64,000 nucleotides of DNA from Stenotrophomonas sp. Marseille-Q4652. Lineage in GTDB: Bacteria > Pseudomonadota > Gammaproteobacteria > Xanthomonadales > Xanthomonadaceae. The notes under the pieces were generated by a model. That model worked only from the letters and a program-made list of their open reading frames with translations, was not told where the DNA came from and made no database searches. Shown piece after piece: positions 46,919 to 57,040 of the stretch. The DNA lies in contig NZ_CAKAKE010000001.1 of the NCBI RefSeq assembly GCF_916618915.1, positions 1,674,001-1,738,000 of the forward strand. The letters are read 5' to 3'. The position numbers were made by a program, and so were the translations under genes. Position 1 is the first letter of the stretch. The number at the start of each line of letters is the position of its first letter.

Positions 46919-47920
46919 ATGGCCGTTCCACCCCGTTCCAGCGGTGCCCCCGATGACGCCAGCTTGATTGCCAGCGGCCAGCGGGTCATCGAGATCGAGC
47001 GCGACGCCCTGGCCACCGTCGGTGGCCGCATCGGCGAGGAATTCGCCCGCGCCTGCCGGATGATCCTCGGGTCCCGCGGCCGCGTGGTCGCCACCGGCAT
47101 GGGCAAGTCGGGTCATATCGCCCGCAAGATCGCCGCCACCCTGGCCTCGACCGGCACCCCGGCGTTCTTCGTCCATCCCGGCGAAGCCGGCCATGGCGAC
47201 CTGGGCATGATCACCGAAGCCGACGTGGTCCTGGCCCTGTCCTACTCCGGGGAATCGGACGAAGTGCTGATGCTGCTGCCGGTGCTCAAGCGCCAGGGCA
47301 ACCACGTGATTGCGATGACCGGCCGGCCGCAGTCCAGCCTGGCCCGCGCCGCCGACGTCCACCTGGATGTCAGCGTGGCCCACGAGGCCTGCCCGCTGGC
47401 CCTGGCCCCGACCTCGAGCACCACCGCCTCGCTGGCGATCGGCGATGCGCTGGCCGTCGCCCTGCTGGACGCGCGCGGCTTCACCGCCGATGACTTCGCC
47501 CGTTCGCACCCGGCCGGCAGCCTGGGCCGCCGCCTGCTGCTGCACATCACCGACGTCATGCACAGCGGCGACGAGCTGCCTCGCGTGTACGACGATGCCA
47601 GCCTCAGCGAGGCGCTGGTGGAAATGAGCCGCAAGCGACTGGGCATGACCGCCGTGGTCGATCGCGAAGGCCGTCTGGTCGGCCTGTTCACCGACGGCGA
47701 CCTGCGCCGCGCACTGGACAGTGAGCTGGACGTGCGCAGCGCGCGCATAGCCGATGTCATGACCCGGCAACCGCGCACCATCGGCGCCGACCAGCTTGCG
47801 GTAGAGGCGGCGCGGCTGATGGAGACCCACAAGATCAACGGCCTGATCGTCGTCGATGGCGACCAGCGCGCGGTGGGCGCCCTGAACATTCATGACCTGT
47901 TGCGGGCAAAAGTGGTTTAA
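46919..47920 (+). CDS. kdsD: Arabinose-5-phosphate isomerase KdsD
   Basis: A 333-residue SIS-CBS protein. The SIS domain has VVATGMGKSGHIARKIAATLASTG, HPGEAGHGDLGM and the sugar-phosphate loop YSGESDE; two CBS domains follow from about residue 200 (VMHSGDELPRV and MTRQPRTIG). It interconverts ribulose-5-phosphate and arabinose-5-phosphate for Kdo. The order kdsD-kdsC-lptC-lptA-lptB-rpoN matches E. coli. The 52-bp gap to ibaG must hold both promoters; a TAAAAT (46880-46885) could serve as the -10. Confidence 0.96.
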   Translation: MAVPPRSSGAPDDASLIASGQRVIEIERDALATVGGRIGEEFARACRMILGSRGRVVATGMGKSGHIARKIAATLASTGTPAFFVHPGEAGHGDLGMITEADVVLALSYSGESDEVLMLLPVLKRQGNHVIAMTGRPQSSLARAADVHLDVSVAHEACPLALAPTSSTTASLAIGDALAVALLDARGFTADDFARSHPAGSLGRRLLLHITDVMHSGDELPRVYDDASLSEALVEMSRKRLGMTAVVDREGRLVGLFTDGDLRRALDSELDVRSARIADVMTRQPRTIGADQLAVEAARLMETHKINGLIVVDGDQRAVGALNIHDLLRAKVV

Positions 47921-47953
47921 CCACCCCCATTCACTATCCGGATCTCCCTCCCG

Positions 47954-48502
47954 ATGCCCTACGACCCGCTGGCCGCCTTTCCGCCGGAACTGCTTGCCGC
48001 CGCCCGGAACATCCGCATGGCCTGTTTCGACGTCGACGGCACGCTCACCGATGGCCGTCTCTACTACGACCACGACGGCAACGAGAGCAAGGCGTACTTC
48101 GTGCATGACGGTCTGGGCCTGAAACTGCTGCAGCAGCACGGCATCCACCCGGTGCTGATCACCGCGCGCAACAGCCTGTCGGCGATGCGCCGCGGCAACG
48201 ACCTGGGCATCGACACCCAGATCGCGGTCGGCGACAAGCTGGCCAGCGTGCGCAAGCTGTGCGAGCTGCGCGACATCGGCATGGAGCAGGTGGCCTTCAT
48301 GGGTGATGACCTGCCCGATCTCGCCCCGATTTCGGCGGCCGGGCTGGCCGTCGCGCCGGCCAACGCGCATCCGTGGATCGCCGAGCGCGTGCACTGGATC
48401 ACCCGCGCCGAAGGTGGACGCGGCGCCGCCCGCGAGCTGTGCGACGTGCTGCTCGCCGCGCAGGGCCGGATCGACGCGGTGCTGGCGAGGTATTCGGCGT
48501 GA
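47954..48502 (+). CDS. kdsC: Kdo-8-phosphate phosphatase KdsC
   Basis: A 182-residue haloacid-dehalogenase C0 phosphatase. The nucleophile and acid lie in CFDVDGTLTDGRLYY (near residue 22), with MGDDLPDL near residue 116 as motif IV. It hydrolyses Kdo-8-P to Kdo, completing the lipid A sugar. It follows kdsD by 33 bp. Its stop overlaps the lptC GTG start (GTGA). Confidence 0.95.
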   Translation: MPYDPLAAFPPELLAAARNIRMACFDVDGTLTDGRLYYDHDGNESKAYFVHDGLGLKLLQQHGIHPVLITARNSLSAMRRGNDLGIDTQIAVGDKLASVRKLCELRDIGMEQVAFMGDDLPDLAPISAAGLAVAPANAHPWIAERVHWITRAEGGRGAARELCDVLLAAQGRIDAVLARYSA

Positions 48503-49065
48503 GCTGGCGCGGCATCCTCGGTGGTGTCCTGCTGCTGGCGGCGCTGGTCAGCGGCTGGTCCGCCTGGCGCCACCGCGCCGGCATCACCACCCCGCCCGAT
48601 GACACCAGCAGTTCGGACTACATCCTCGGCGATTTCGAGATCGTGGCGCTGGACAAGGACGGCAAGGAGGCCACGACGCTGCGCGCGCCTTCGATGCAGC
48701 GCAACCGCGCCGACGAGACGATGACCATCCAGACGCCGCTGTTCCTGCTGCCCGACGACAACGGCCGGCACTGGCAACTGCGCGCCGATACCGCATGGGT
48801 CAGCGCAAAGGGCGAGGAAATGCGCCTGCGCGGCAACGTCAACGGCGACAGCCCGCAGGATGGCACCACGCCACCGACCACCTTCCGCACCACCAGCCTG
48901 GATGTGTTCCCGGAGCGCAACGTGGCCCGGACCGATGACAAGGTCACCATGACCCGCCCGGGTATCATCCACAGTGGCGTCGGTTTCGAAGCCGACCTCA
49001 AATCCAGCCAGTACAAATTCCTTTCCCAGGCCAAGACCCGCTATGAACCCAAAGCTGCCCGCTAG
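48499..49065 (+). CDS. lptC: LPS export protein LptC
   Basis: A 188-residue bitopic inner-membrane protein: one N-terminal helix (WRGILGGVLLLAALVSGWSAW) and a periplasmic beta-jellyroll with SSSDYILGDFEIVALDKDGKEA and the FRTTSLDVFPERNVARTDDKV block. It passes LPS from LptBFG to LptA. The start GTG 48499 overlaps the kdsC stop; a longer frame upstream is not supported. Its end overlaps the start of lptA (ATG 49043). Confidence 0.93.
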   Translation: MSWRGILGGVLLLAALVSGWSAWRHRAGITTPPDDTSSSDYILGDFEIVALDKDGKEATTLRAPSMQRNRADETMTIQTPLFLLPDDNGRHWQLRADTAWVSAKGEEMRLRGNVNGDSPQDGTTPPTTFRTTSLDVFPERNVARTDDKVTMTRPGIIHSGVGFEADLKSSQYKFLSQAKTRYEPKAAR

Positions 49066-49572
49066 GCTCGCTCCGCTCGCCCTGCTCGCCGCCCTGCTCG
49101 CAGCCGGGCCCGTGCTGGCCAAGAAGTCCGACCGCAACCAGCCGATGACCATCGATGCCGGCGCCCAGTCCGGCTCGTTCGACGGGGCCGGCAAGACCGT
49201 GCTGTCCCAGGGCGTGGAAATCAACCAGGGCACGATGGAGCTGCGCTCCAACGAGGCCGAGCTCTACATGTCCGACGGTGAAATCGTCCGTGCCATCTTC
49301 ATCGGCAAGCAGGCCAAGCTGAAGCAGCAGATGGACGACGGCACCTGGATGAATGCCACAGCCAACCGCATCGAGTACGACATCAGGAACGACACCCTCA
49401 CCCTGATTGGCGACTACAAGGTAGAGAGCGAGCGCGGCAGCAATGCCGGCCAGCGCATGGTCTACAACATCGCCACCGGCAACATGCAGTCCGGCGGCGA
49501 CGGCACCCGCGTGCGCACCGTGATCCAGCCCAAGAACAAGACCGCCGCGCCGGCCGCCAAGGAGAGCAAGTA

Positions 49573-49573
<1 letters not shown>
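49043..49573 (+). CDS. lptA: LPS transport periplasmic protein LptA
   Basis: A 176-residue periplasmic bridge protein with a signal peptide (AAGPVLAKK, about residue 27). The OstA/LptA jellyroll is seen in [41 protein letters not shown] and the [20 protein letters not shown] block. It ends in a Lys/Ala tail. The start at 49043 (MNPKLPARL) lies inside the lptC end by 23 bases. Its stop overlaps the lptB start (TAATG). Confidence 0.93.
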
Positions 49574-50292
<719 letters not shown>

Positions 50293-50334
50293 TTCCGCGG
50301 CAGGCCGTCCCGCTCCCTGTTGACCGGTACAGGC

Positions 50335-51756
50335 ATGAAAGCACGGCTGCAGACATCGTTGGGACAGCAACTGGTGATGACGCCGCAGCTGCGTCAGGCC
50401 ATCAAGTTGCTGCAGATGTCCAGCGCCGAGCTGGAAGTGGAAATTGCCGAAGCGGTGGAAACCAATCCGCTGCTGGAATGGGCCGAGAACGACGCCTCGC
50501 TGCCGGCCTCCGGACAGGAAGACAAGGCCGACGGCAACAGCGGGGACCACGACGACTCCGCGCCCACCGATGACTGGATGCCCGACACCGACTGGACCTC
50601 GGGCAACGGTGGCGGCGGCTCCTTCGATGACGAGGAACCGGGCAGCGCCACCGACCGCATGGTCGAGCCGGAGACCCTGGCCGACCACCTGCTGTGGCAA
50701 TTGCACCTGTCGCACCTGTCGCTGCGCGACCGCCGTATCGGTGCCGCGCTCATCAACGCGATGGACGAGGACGGCTACCTGCGCGAACCCCTGCCCGCCA
50801 TCGCAGAGGCGCTGCGCCCGGACGTGGTCGCCAGCGAAGAGGAAATCCTCACCGTGCTGCACCAGATCCAGCGTTTCGACCCGGTCGGGGTCGGTGCACG
50901 GACCCTGGGCGAATGCCTGGCGCTGCAACTGGACGTACTGCCGCCGCAGACCCCGGGACTGGAGCTGGCCCGCCTGATCGCGGCCGGCCCGCTGGAAAAG
51001 CTGCCGCGCAGCGGCGTGGCCGGCGTGGCGCAGGAACTGCGCCAGCCGGTCGACCAGGTCGAGGAAGCCGTGCAGCTGCTGCGCACCCTTGATCCGCGGC
51101 CCGGCAAGCAGCTGGGCGAGCCGGCCTCGGACACCTACGTCGTCCCCGACTGCGTGGTCTGGCGCCACCGCGGCGTATGGCGCGCGGCCCTGGCTGGCCA
51201 TGCCGCACCCAAGGTGGTGATCCACCGCGGCTATGAGCAGATGATCCGCAACTGCGGCGAGGCCGACGCCAGTTACCTGCGCACCCAGCTGCAGGAAGCC
51301 CGCTGGTTGCTCAGGGGCCTGGAGGCACGCGGCGAAACCCTGCTGAAGGTGGTCCGCTGCCTGCTGCTGCAGCAGTCCGGATTCCTCGAATTCGGTGAAC
51401 AGGCGCTGCGCCCGCTGACCCTGCGCGAGGTTGCCAGCGAACTGGGCCTGCACGAATCCACCATTTCCCGTGCCATCGCCCGCAAGTACGTGCGCACCCC
51501 GCGCGGCACCCTGCCGTTGCGCGCGTTCTTCGCCTCGGGCATCGATACCGACGGCGGTGGCGAGGCTTCCAGCACCGCGATCCAGGCCATGATCCGCCGC
51601 CTGATCGAGGCCGAAAACCCACGCAAGCCGCTTTCTGACGCCAAGCTGGCTGACCTGCTCAAGGCCTCCGGCATACCGGTGGCGCGGCGCACCGTGGCGA
51701 AGTATCGTGAAGCCATGAACATTTCCGCCTCCCACGAGAGAGTACGCATAGCCTGA
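50335..51756 (+). CDS. rpoN: RNA polymerase sigma-54 factor
   Basis: A 473-residue sigma-54. The N-terminal region I (LGQQLVMTPQLRQAIKLLQ) binds enhancer-activator; a DE-rich linker (about 50-110) with TDDWMPDTDW follows; and the C-terminal RpoN box is ARRTVAKYRE. ATG 50335 is selected over a TTG 15 bp upstream. The factor directs nitrogen, flagellar, pilus and stress genes. hpf follows after 52 bp with its own Shine-Dalgarno sequence. Confidence 0.97.
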   Translation: MKARLQTSLGQQLVMTPQLRQAIKLLQMSSAELEVEIAEAVETNPLLEWAENDASLPASGQEDKADGNSGDHDDSAPTDDWMPDTDWTSGNGGGGSFDDEEPGSATDRMVEPETLADHLLWQLHLSHLSLRDRRIGAALINAMDEDGYLREPLPAIAEALRPDVVASEEEILTVLHQIQRFDPVGVGARTLGECLALQLDVLPPQTPGLELARLIAAGPLEKLPRSGVAGVAQELRQPVDQVEEAVQLLRTLDPRPGKQLGEPASDTYVVPDCVVWRHRGVWRAALAGHAAPKVVIHRGYEQMIRNCGEADASYLRTQLQEARWLLRGLEARGETLLKVVRCLLLQQSGFLEFGEQALRPLTLREVASELGLHESTISRAIARKYVRTPRGTLPLRAFFASGIDTDGGGEASSTAIQAMIRRLIEAENPRKPLSDAKLADLLKASGIPVARRTVAKYREAMNISASHERVRIA

Positions 51757-51808
51757 CCAGCTCCAGGCGGCGGATGGTTCATGCAACCCCGACCAAAGGA
51801 GGTACCCG

Positions 51809-52126
51809 ATGCGCATCGAAACGTACGGCCAGCAGATCGAAGTCACGCCCGCCCTCAAGGAATACGTCGAGAGCAAGCTGCAGCGACTGGAACGGCACTT
51901 CGACCAGCACTGCGAAGTGCGCACCCAGCTGTCAGTGCGCAAGCCGGACCACCACGTCGTTGCCACGGTCAACCTTCCCGGCCGAACCCTGCACGCCGAC
52001 GCCAGCGGGCAGACGATGTACGCGGCGATCGACCTGCTCGCCGACAAGCTCGACCGCCTTGTCATCAAGCACAAGGAAAAGAGCCTGCCCCACGCGCCGC
52101 ACGCATTGCGCGACAATGGGGAATGA
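51809..52126 (+). CDS. hpf: Ribosome hibernation-promoting factor
   Basis: A 105-residue HPF (short form, RaiA/YfiA fold). It has MRIETYGQQIEVTPALKEYVESKLQRLERHF and the AIDLLADKLDRLVIKHKEK C-terminus. It binds ribosomes in stationary phase to form inactive dimers. A perfect AAAGGAGG lies before ATG 51809. It is the usual gene between rpoN and ptsN. Confidence 0.95.
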   Translation: MRIETYGQQIEVTPALKEYVESKLQRLERHFDQHCEVRTQLSVRKPDHHVVATVNLPGRTLHADASGQTMYAAIDLLADKLDRLVIKHKEKSLPHAPHALRDNGE

Positions 52127-52144
52127 CCCCCAGTCCCATCACCA

Positions 52145-52597
52145 ATGCCCTTGACTGACCTTCTGGTGGCCGTGCGCACGCAGGTGCTCACGGCCACCAA
52201 TCGTGACGACACCCTGCAGGCCGCGTCCCGTTTGCTGGCCTGCGACCAGGCCGGTGCCGAGGAAATCCATCGCAGCCTCTGCCAGCGCGAGGACCTGGGC
52301 AGCACCGCCATCGGCCACGGCGTGGCCATCCCGCACGGCCGTGCCCCCGCCCTGGACAAGCCCCGTGGCGCGCTGCTGCGACTGGAGCAGCCGGTGGATT
52401 TCGGCGGCAGCGAACCGGTGGACCTGGTGTTCGCCATCGCCGTACCGGCGCACTACACCCACCAGCACCTGATGCTGCTGTCCGAACTGGCCGAACTGTT
52501 TTCCGATCCGCAGACACGCGACGCACTGCGTCACGCGCCCGATGGCCCTGCCCTGACCCGCCTTCTCGACCTTTCCTCCCGGACCAGCGCTGCATGA
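52145..52597 (+). CDS. ptsN: Nitrogen-related PTS EIIA component PtsN
   Basis: A 150-residue EIIA-Ntr. Its phosphoacceptor is H64 in [18 protein letters not shown]-Ntr regulates potassium uptake, nitrogen and envelope stress rather than transporting sugar. A 4-base overlap with hprK (ATGA) shows coupling. The N-terminal [20 protein letters not shown] is typical. Confidence 0.95.
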   Translation: MPLTDLLVAVRTQVLTATNRDDTLQAASRLLACDQAGAEEIHRSLCQREDLGSTAIGHGVAIPHGRAPALDKPRGALLRLEQPVDFGGSEPVDLVFAIAVPAHYTHQHLMLLSELAELFSDPQTRDALRHAPDGPALTRLLDLSSRTSAA

Positions 52598-53544
52598 ATA
52601 CCAGCATCACCGCCCGCGAACTGTTCGACCAGCAGAAGGACAAGCTCGCCCTGCGCTGGGTCGCCGGCCAGGGCGGTGCGCAGCGCGAGCTGGAGGCCGG
52701 CAATACCGTGTCGCGGCGCCCGTCGCTTGCCGGGTACCTCAATGCGATCTACCCCAACAAGGTGCAGATCCTCGGTTCAGAGGAGCTGAGCTGGCTGGAC
52801 TCGCTGGACTCGCGCCAGCGCTGGGAGACGATCGAGAAGATCATGCAGTCCCATCCGCTGGCGCTGGTCATCACCAAGAACCAGCCCTGCCCGGAAGACC
52901 TGCGCGCGGCTGCCGATGAGTCGGCCACGCCGCTGTGGATCTCGCCCAAGCGCGGCCACGAACTGCTCAACCACATCTCCTACCACCTGGCGCGCACGCT
53001 GGCGCCGCGGGTCACCCTGCATGGGGTGTTCATGGAGATCTATTCGATCGGCGTACTGATCACCGGCGAGGCGGGCTCGGGCAAGAGCGAGCTGGCGCTG
53101 GAGCTGCTCAGCCGCGGCCACCGCCTGGTGGCTGATGACGCCCCGGAGTTCACCCAGGTCGCCCCGGACGTGCTCGACGGCACCTGTCCCGAGCTGCTGC
53201 AGGACCTGCTGGAAGTGCGCGGGCTGGGCGTGCTCAACGTCCGCCAGATGTTCGGCGACACCGCAGTCAAGAAGAACAAGTACCTGCGCCTGATCGTGCA
53301 CCTGACCAAGCCGATGACCGAGCCGACCCCGCATGGCTATGAACGGCTGACCGGTGACTCGGGCAAGCGCCACGTGCTCGACCTGGACGTGCCGCTGATC
53401 ACCCTGCCGGTGATGCCCGGGCGCAACCTCGCCGTGCTGACCGAGGCGGCCACCCGTTTGCATATCCTGCGTACCAAAGGCATCGACCCGGCCGCGATGT
53501 TCATCGCGCGGCACAGCAACCTGCTCGAACAGCGCTCGCCATGA
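52594..53544 (+). CDS. hprK: HPr kinase/phosphorylase
   Basis: A 316-residue HprK. Walker [16 protein letters not shown] lies at 158-172, catalytic H144 in TLHGVF, D181 in LVADD and the later signature [19 protein letters not shown]. It phosphorylates and dephosphorylates HPr on Ser46. In proteobacteria it links carbon or nitrogen state to virulence rather than to CcpA. It overlaps ptsN and rapZ by 4 bases each. Confidence 0.97.
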   Translation: MNTSITARELFDQQKDKLALRWVAGQGGAQRELEAGNTVSRRPSLAGYLNAIYPNKVQILGSEELSWLDSLDSRQRWETIEKIMQSHPLALVITKNQPCPEDLRAAADESATPLWISPKRGHELLNHISYHLARTLAPRVTLHGVFMEIYSIGVLITGEAGSGKSELALELLSRGHRLVADDAPEFTQVAPDVLDGTCPELLQDLLEVRGLGVLNVRQMFGDTAVKKNKYLRLIVHLTKPMTEPTPHGYERLTGDSGKRHVLDLDVPLITLPVMPGRNLAVLTEAATRLHILRTKGIDPAAMFIARHSNLLEQRSP

Positions 53545-54419
53545 ACCACGCCACCTCCCCTGTCCTGGTCATCATCAGCGGCCTGTCCGGCTCGGGAAAG
53601 TCGGTGGCGCTCAAGACGTTCGAGGACCTGGACTACTACTGCTCGGACAACCTGCCGGTGGATCTGCTGCCGGACTTCGTGCGCAGCGTGATGACCCGCG
53701 CCGACACCGATCCGCCACGCCAGCTCGCGGTGGGTGTGGACGTGCGTGGCCGCAGCGACCTGGGCCAGCTTTCGCGCTGGCGCGAGACCGCCCACAAGCA
53801 TGGCATCGAGGTCCAGGTCCTGTTCTTCGAGGCGGAGGAGGAGGCGCTGCTCAAACGCTACGCCGACACCCGCAGGCGGCATCCGCTCAGCCACCTGGGG
53901 CTGTCGCTGCCCGAGGCGATCGAACGCGAACGCGAACTCACCGCGCCACTGCGCAGCCAGGCCGACCACGTCATCGACACCACCGGCCTGAACGTGCACC
54001 AGTTGCGCCGTCGGATCGTCACCGAGTTCGCGCTCAGCCACGGCAATACCCTGTCGCTGCTGTTCGAATCGTTCGCTTACAAGCATGGCGTGCCGGCCGA
54101 GGCCGACTTCGTGTTCGATGCACGGGTGCTGCCCAATCCGCACTGGGATCCGGCGCTGCGCCCTCTGTCCGGTCGCGACATACCGGTGCGCGACTACCTC
54201 GATGCGCAGACCGAAGTGGTGCTGTACGTGCGCCAGCTCACCGACTTCCTCGATACCTGGCTGCCGCGCCTGCGCAATGACACCCGTGCGTACGTGACGG
54301 TGGCCTTCGGCTGTACCGGTGGCAAGCACCGCTCGGTGTACCTGGCCGAGCGCATGGCAAGGCACGCCCGCGAACAGGGCTGGCCGGAAGTGGCCACGTT
54401 CCATCGCCAGCTCGACTGA
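53541..54419 (+). CDS. rapZ: RNase adapter protein RapZ
   Basis: A 292-residue protein. Walker A GLSGSGKS (14-21), the [13 protein letters not shown] [12 protein letters not shown] and the C-terminal [25 protein letters not shown]-binding block. In enteric bacteria RapZ delivers the GlmZ sRNA to RNase E to tune glucosamine-6-phosphate synthase; GlmZ is not known in xanthomonads, so the RNA target here is uncertain. It lies inside the PTS gene string. Confidence 0.95.
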   Translation: MNHATSPVLVIISGLSGSGKSVALKTFEDLDYYCSDNLPVDLLPDFVRSVMTRADTDPPRQLAVGVDVRGRSDLGQLSRWRETAHKHGIEVQVLFFEAEEEALLKRYADTRRRHPLSHLGLSLPEAIERERELTAPLRSQADHVIDTTGLNVHQLRRRIVTEFALSHGNTLSLLFESFAYKHGVPAEADFVFDARVLPNPHWDPALRPLSGRDIPVRDYLDAQTEVVLYVRQLTDFLDTWLPRLRNDTRAYVTVAFGCTGGKHRSVYLAERMARHAREQGWPEVATFHRQLD

Positions 54420-54484
54420 GCACTGCGCGACGCGTATTCATCGACACTGTTCGCAGGCCCGCCGCGACCTGTTAACGTTCGTTG

Positions 54485-54877
54485 ATGACCTGTGGCATTC
54501 TCCTCGTTACCCATCCCGGAATCGGGTCCTCGCTGCTGGCAGTGGCGACCCGGCTCCTGCGGCAATTGCCGCTGAAGACAGAAGCTTTCGAAGTACCGTT
54601 CGATGCGGACCTGGACGTCCTGCTACCCCAGGCCTCGGCGGCGTTGCGCCGGGTCGATGGCGGCAATGGCGTGCTGGTGCTGACCGACCTGTACGGCGCC
54701 AGCCCCAGCAACCTGGCCAGTGCCCTGGCCCGCCTGGGCACGCCGGTGCGGCGGGTTTCCGCCTTGAGCCTGCCGATGCTGCTGCGAGTGATGAACTATC
54801 CGGAACAGGGACTGGACCAACTGCCGGCGACCGCGGCCGCCGGCACCCGCAATGGAGCGATCATCGACGATGCTTGA
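54485..54877 (+). CDS. Mannose-type PTS EIIA protein
   Basis: A 130-residue EIIA-Man-like domain. H10 in LVTHPGIGSSLL is the phosphoacceptor; VLVLTDLYGASPSNLASALA follows the family. No EIIB, EIIC or EIID gene is nearby, so it likely has a regulatory rather than a transport role. ATG 54485 is chosen; TTG 54482 is just before. It overlaps ptsH by 8 bases. Confidence 0.9.
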   Translation: MTCGILLVTHPGIGSSLLAVATRLLRQLPLKTEAFEVPFDADLDVLLPQASAALRRVDGGNGVLVLTDLYGASPSNLASALARLGTPVRRVSALSLPMLLRVMNYPEQGLDQLPATAAAGTRNGAIIDDA

Positions 54878-55139
54878 ACGTGAACTCACTGTTTCCAACC
54901 GCCTCGGGCTGCATGCCCGGGCCACCGCGAAGCTGGTGCAGCTGCTGTCCGGTTTCCGCTGCAACGCCACGCTGGTAGCCAAGGGCCGTGAGGTCAATGC
55001 CAAGAGCATCATGGGCGTGATGCTGCTGGCTGCCGCCCAGGGCACCCCCGTCACCGTCCGCCTGGATGGCGAGGACGAAGCTGCCGCCATGGAAGCAGTG
55101 GCCGACCTGTTCGAGCGACGCTTCGACGAGGACAGCTGA
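54870..55139 (+). CDS. ptsH: Phosphocarrier protein HPr
   Basis: An 89-residue HPr. H15 in RLGLHARATAK receives phosphate from enzyme I; S46 in AKSIMGVMLLAA is the site for HprK, so both signals are preserved. The start is ATG 54870, overlapping the EIIA stop. Enzyme I begins 58 bp later. Confidence 0.97.
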   Translation: MLERELTVSNRLGLHARATAKLVQLLSGFRCNATLVAKGREVNAKSIMGVMLLAAAQGTPVTVRLDGEDEAAAMEAVADLFERRFDEDS

Positions 55140-55197
55140 TGCGGCGCGTGCGGCCATCGCGGCTCCATCCCGGCGCCCTGCCGGCAGGGGAACACTG

Positions 55198-56919
55198 ATG
55201 TCCGCGCGCCTGTCAGGCCACGGCGCTGCCCGGGGCACCGCGATGGGGCGGGCGCGGGTCCGCGTCACCCATGCGCTGGAAGTCGCCGAACAGCGCATCC
55301 CGGCTTCCCGGGTCAACGAAGAACTGGACCGCCTGCACAAGGCCGTCGATGCCGCCCGGGCGGAGATGCGTGACCTGCGGCACCGCCTGCGCGGAGCGCT
55401 TCCGGCCGAGGTCGGCGAATTCCTCGACCTGCATGCGCTGCTGCTGGACGACCCGGAACTGCTGCTCGCGCTGGACGAGCTGGTCCGCAGCGGTCGCTAC
55501 AGCGCCAGCTATGCCCTTCGCCTGCAGCGCGACCGGCTGGCCGCGGTGTTCCAGGGCATGGAAGACCCCTACCTGAAGGCGCGCCTGGATGACCTGGACC
55601 ATGTCATCAGCCGGCTCCACGCTTTCCTGCAGCAGCGCCCGCCCGAGGTGAAGGGCCTGGCCGGCGAGATCCTGGTCTGCGAAAACATCGCCCCGTCCGA
55701 GCTGGCGCAACTGCAGGCCCACGGCGTGGTCGGCATCGTCACCACCGCCGGCAGCACGCTTTCGCACAGCGCCATCCTGGCGCGCAGCCTCCACCTGCCG
55801 CTGGTCGTCGGCGTGACCAACGCGCTGCAGAGGATCAACAACGGCGACGTGCTGATCGTCGATGGCGGCAGCGGCCAGGTCATCGTGGATCCCGCAGCCG
55901 AGGACCTGCGCAACTACCGCCAGCGGCTGCGCGAACTGGCCCGCGAGCAGCGCGACCTGGGCCGGCTGCGCAGCAAGCCGACCCGCACCCGCGACGGCGT
56001 GGACATCACCCTGCTGGCCAATGCCGAATCGCACGAGGATGTGTCCCAGGCCCACGCGATGGGCGCCCACGGGCTGGGCCTGTACCGCACCGAGTTCCTG
56101 TTCCTGCAGCGCAACGAGCTGCCCAGCGAGGAGGAACAGTTCCAGATCTACCGCGACACCGCGCTGGGCATGAGTGGACGCCCGGTCACCATCCGCACCC
56201 TGGACCTGGGCGCGGACAAGGCCGACCACACCGGCCTGACCCTGGGCAGCGAGGAAAACCCCGCGCTCGGCCTGCGCGGCGTGCGCCTGTCGCTGGCCCA
56301 CCCCAGGGTCGCCGATGCGCAGCTGCGCGCGATCCTGCGCGCGTCGGGCTATGGTCCGGTGCGGGTACTGGTGCCGATGGTCACCATGCGCGAGGAACTG
56401 GTGGCGGTGCGCCGGCGCATGGCCAGACTGGCGGCAGCGCTGCGCGCCGAGGGCCACGAGATTGCCGAGCGCGTACCGCTGGGCGCGATGATCGAGGTGC
56501 CTGCCGCGGCGATCGCGCTGGAGGACTTCATCGACGTGGTGGACTTCCTGTCCATCGGCACCAACGACCTGGTCCAGTATCTGCTGGCTGCCGACCGCAA
56601 CAACGACGCGGTGGCCGAACTGTATTCGCCGCTGCATCCGGCGGTGCTGCGCTTGCTGTCGCAGGTCATCGCCACCGCGCAGGCGCACGACAAGCCGGTG
56701 GCGGTATGCGGCGAGATCGCCGGCGACCCGCAGCTCACGCGGTTGCTGCTGGCACTGGGCCTCACCGAGTTCAGCCTGCATCCGGCCACCCTGCTCGAGG
56801 TCCGACGCACCATCCGCGATTCCGACCTGGGGCAACTGGCCAGTCGCCGCCGCAAGCTGTTGCAGGCCCGCGACCGCCGCGGCATTGAACGCTGGATCGC
56901 GGGACTGCAGGCCCCCTGA
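55198..56919 (+). CDS. ptsI: PTS enzyme I (phosphoenolpyruvate-protein phosphotransferase)
   Basis: A 573-residue enzyme I. H190 in TTAGSTLSHSAILARS is the phosphohistidine, GLYRTEFLFLQ near residue 295 binds PEP, and VCGEIAGDP near 502 carries the catalytic cysteine. It gives phosphate from PEP to HPr. No N-terminal GAF domain is present, so it is a normal EI, not PtsP. ATG 55198 is the clear start. The downstream terminator at 56991 ends the unit. Confidence 0.96.
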   Translation: MSARLSGHGAARGTAMGRARVRVTHALEVAEQRIPASRVNEELDRLHKAVDAARAEMRDLRHRLRGALPAEVGEFLDLHALLLDDPELLLALDELVRSGRYSASYALRLQRDRLAAVFQGMEDPYLKARLDDLDHVISRLHAFLQQRPPEVKGLAGEILVCENIAPSELAQLQAHGVVGIVTTAGSTLSHSAILARSLHLPLVVGVTNALQRINNGDVLIVDGGSGQVIVDPAAEDLRNYRQRLRELAREQRDLGRLRSKPTRTRDGVDITLLANAESHEDVSQAHAMGAHGLGLYRTEFLFLQRNELPSEEEQFQIYRDTALGMSGRPVTIRTLDLGADKADHTGLTLGSEENPALGLRGVRLSLAHPRVADAQLRAILRASGYGPVRVLVPMVTMREELVAVRRRMARLAAALRAEGHEIAERVPLGAMIEVPAAAIALEDFIDVVDFLSIGTNDLVQYLLAADRNNDAVAELYSPLHPAVLRLLSQVIATAQAHDKPVAVCGEIAGDPQLTRLLLALGLTEFSLHPATLLEVRRTIRDSDLGQLASRRRKLLQARDRRGIERWIAGLQAP

Positions 56920-56990
56920 CCGCGCTGCCTGCTGCAACCGGTGCATCGGACCGGCATGCGCGCAATAATGACGCGCTGAGCACCACCAGT

Positions 56991-57024
56991 GCCGCATCCT
57001 TGCCGGATAGCGGCCTTTTATTTT
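56991..57024 (+). terminator. Intrinsic terminator in front of mgtE
   Basis: GCCGCATCC (56991-56999) pairs with GGAT-A-GCGGC (57005-57014) with one bulge, then CTTTTATTTT. It ends 16 bp before mgtE, and GGGGAG follows. It may end the PTS operon, or act as an attenuator in the mgtE leader. Confidence 0.8.
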
Positions 57025-57040
57025 CTCCGGGGAGCTGTGC

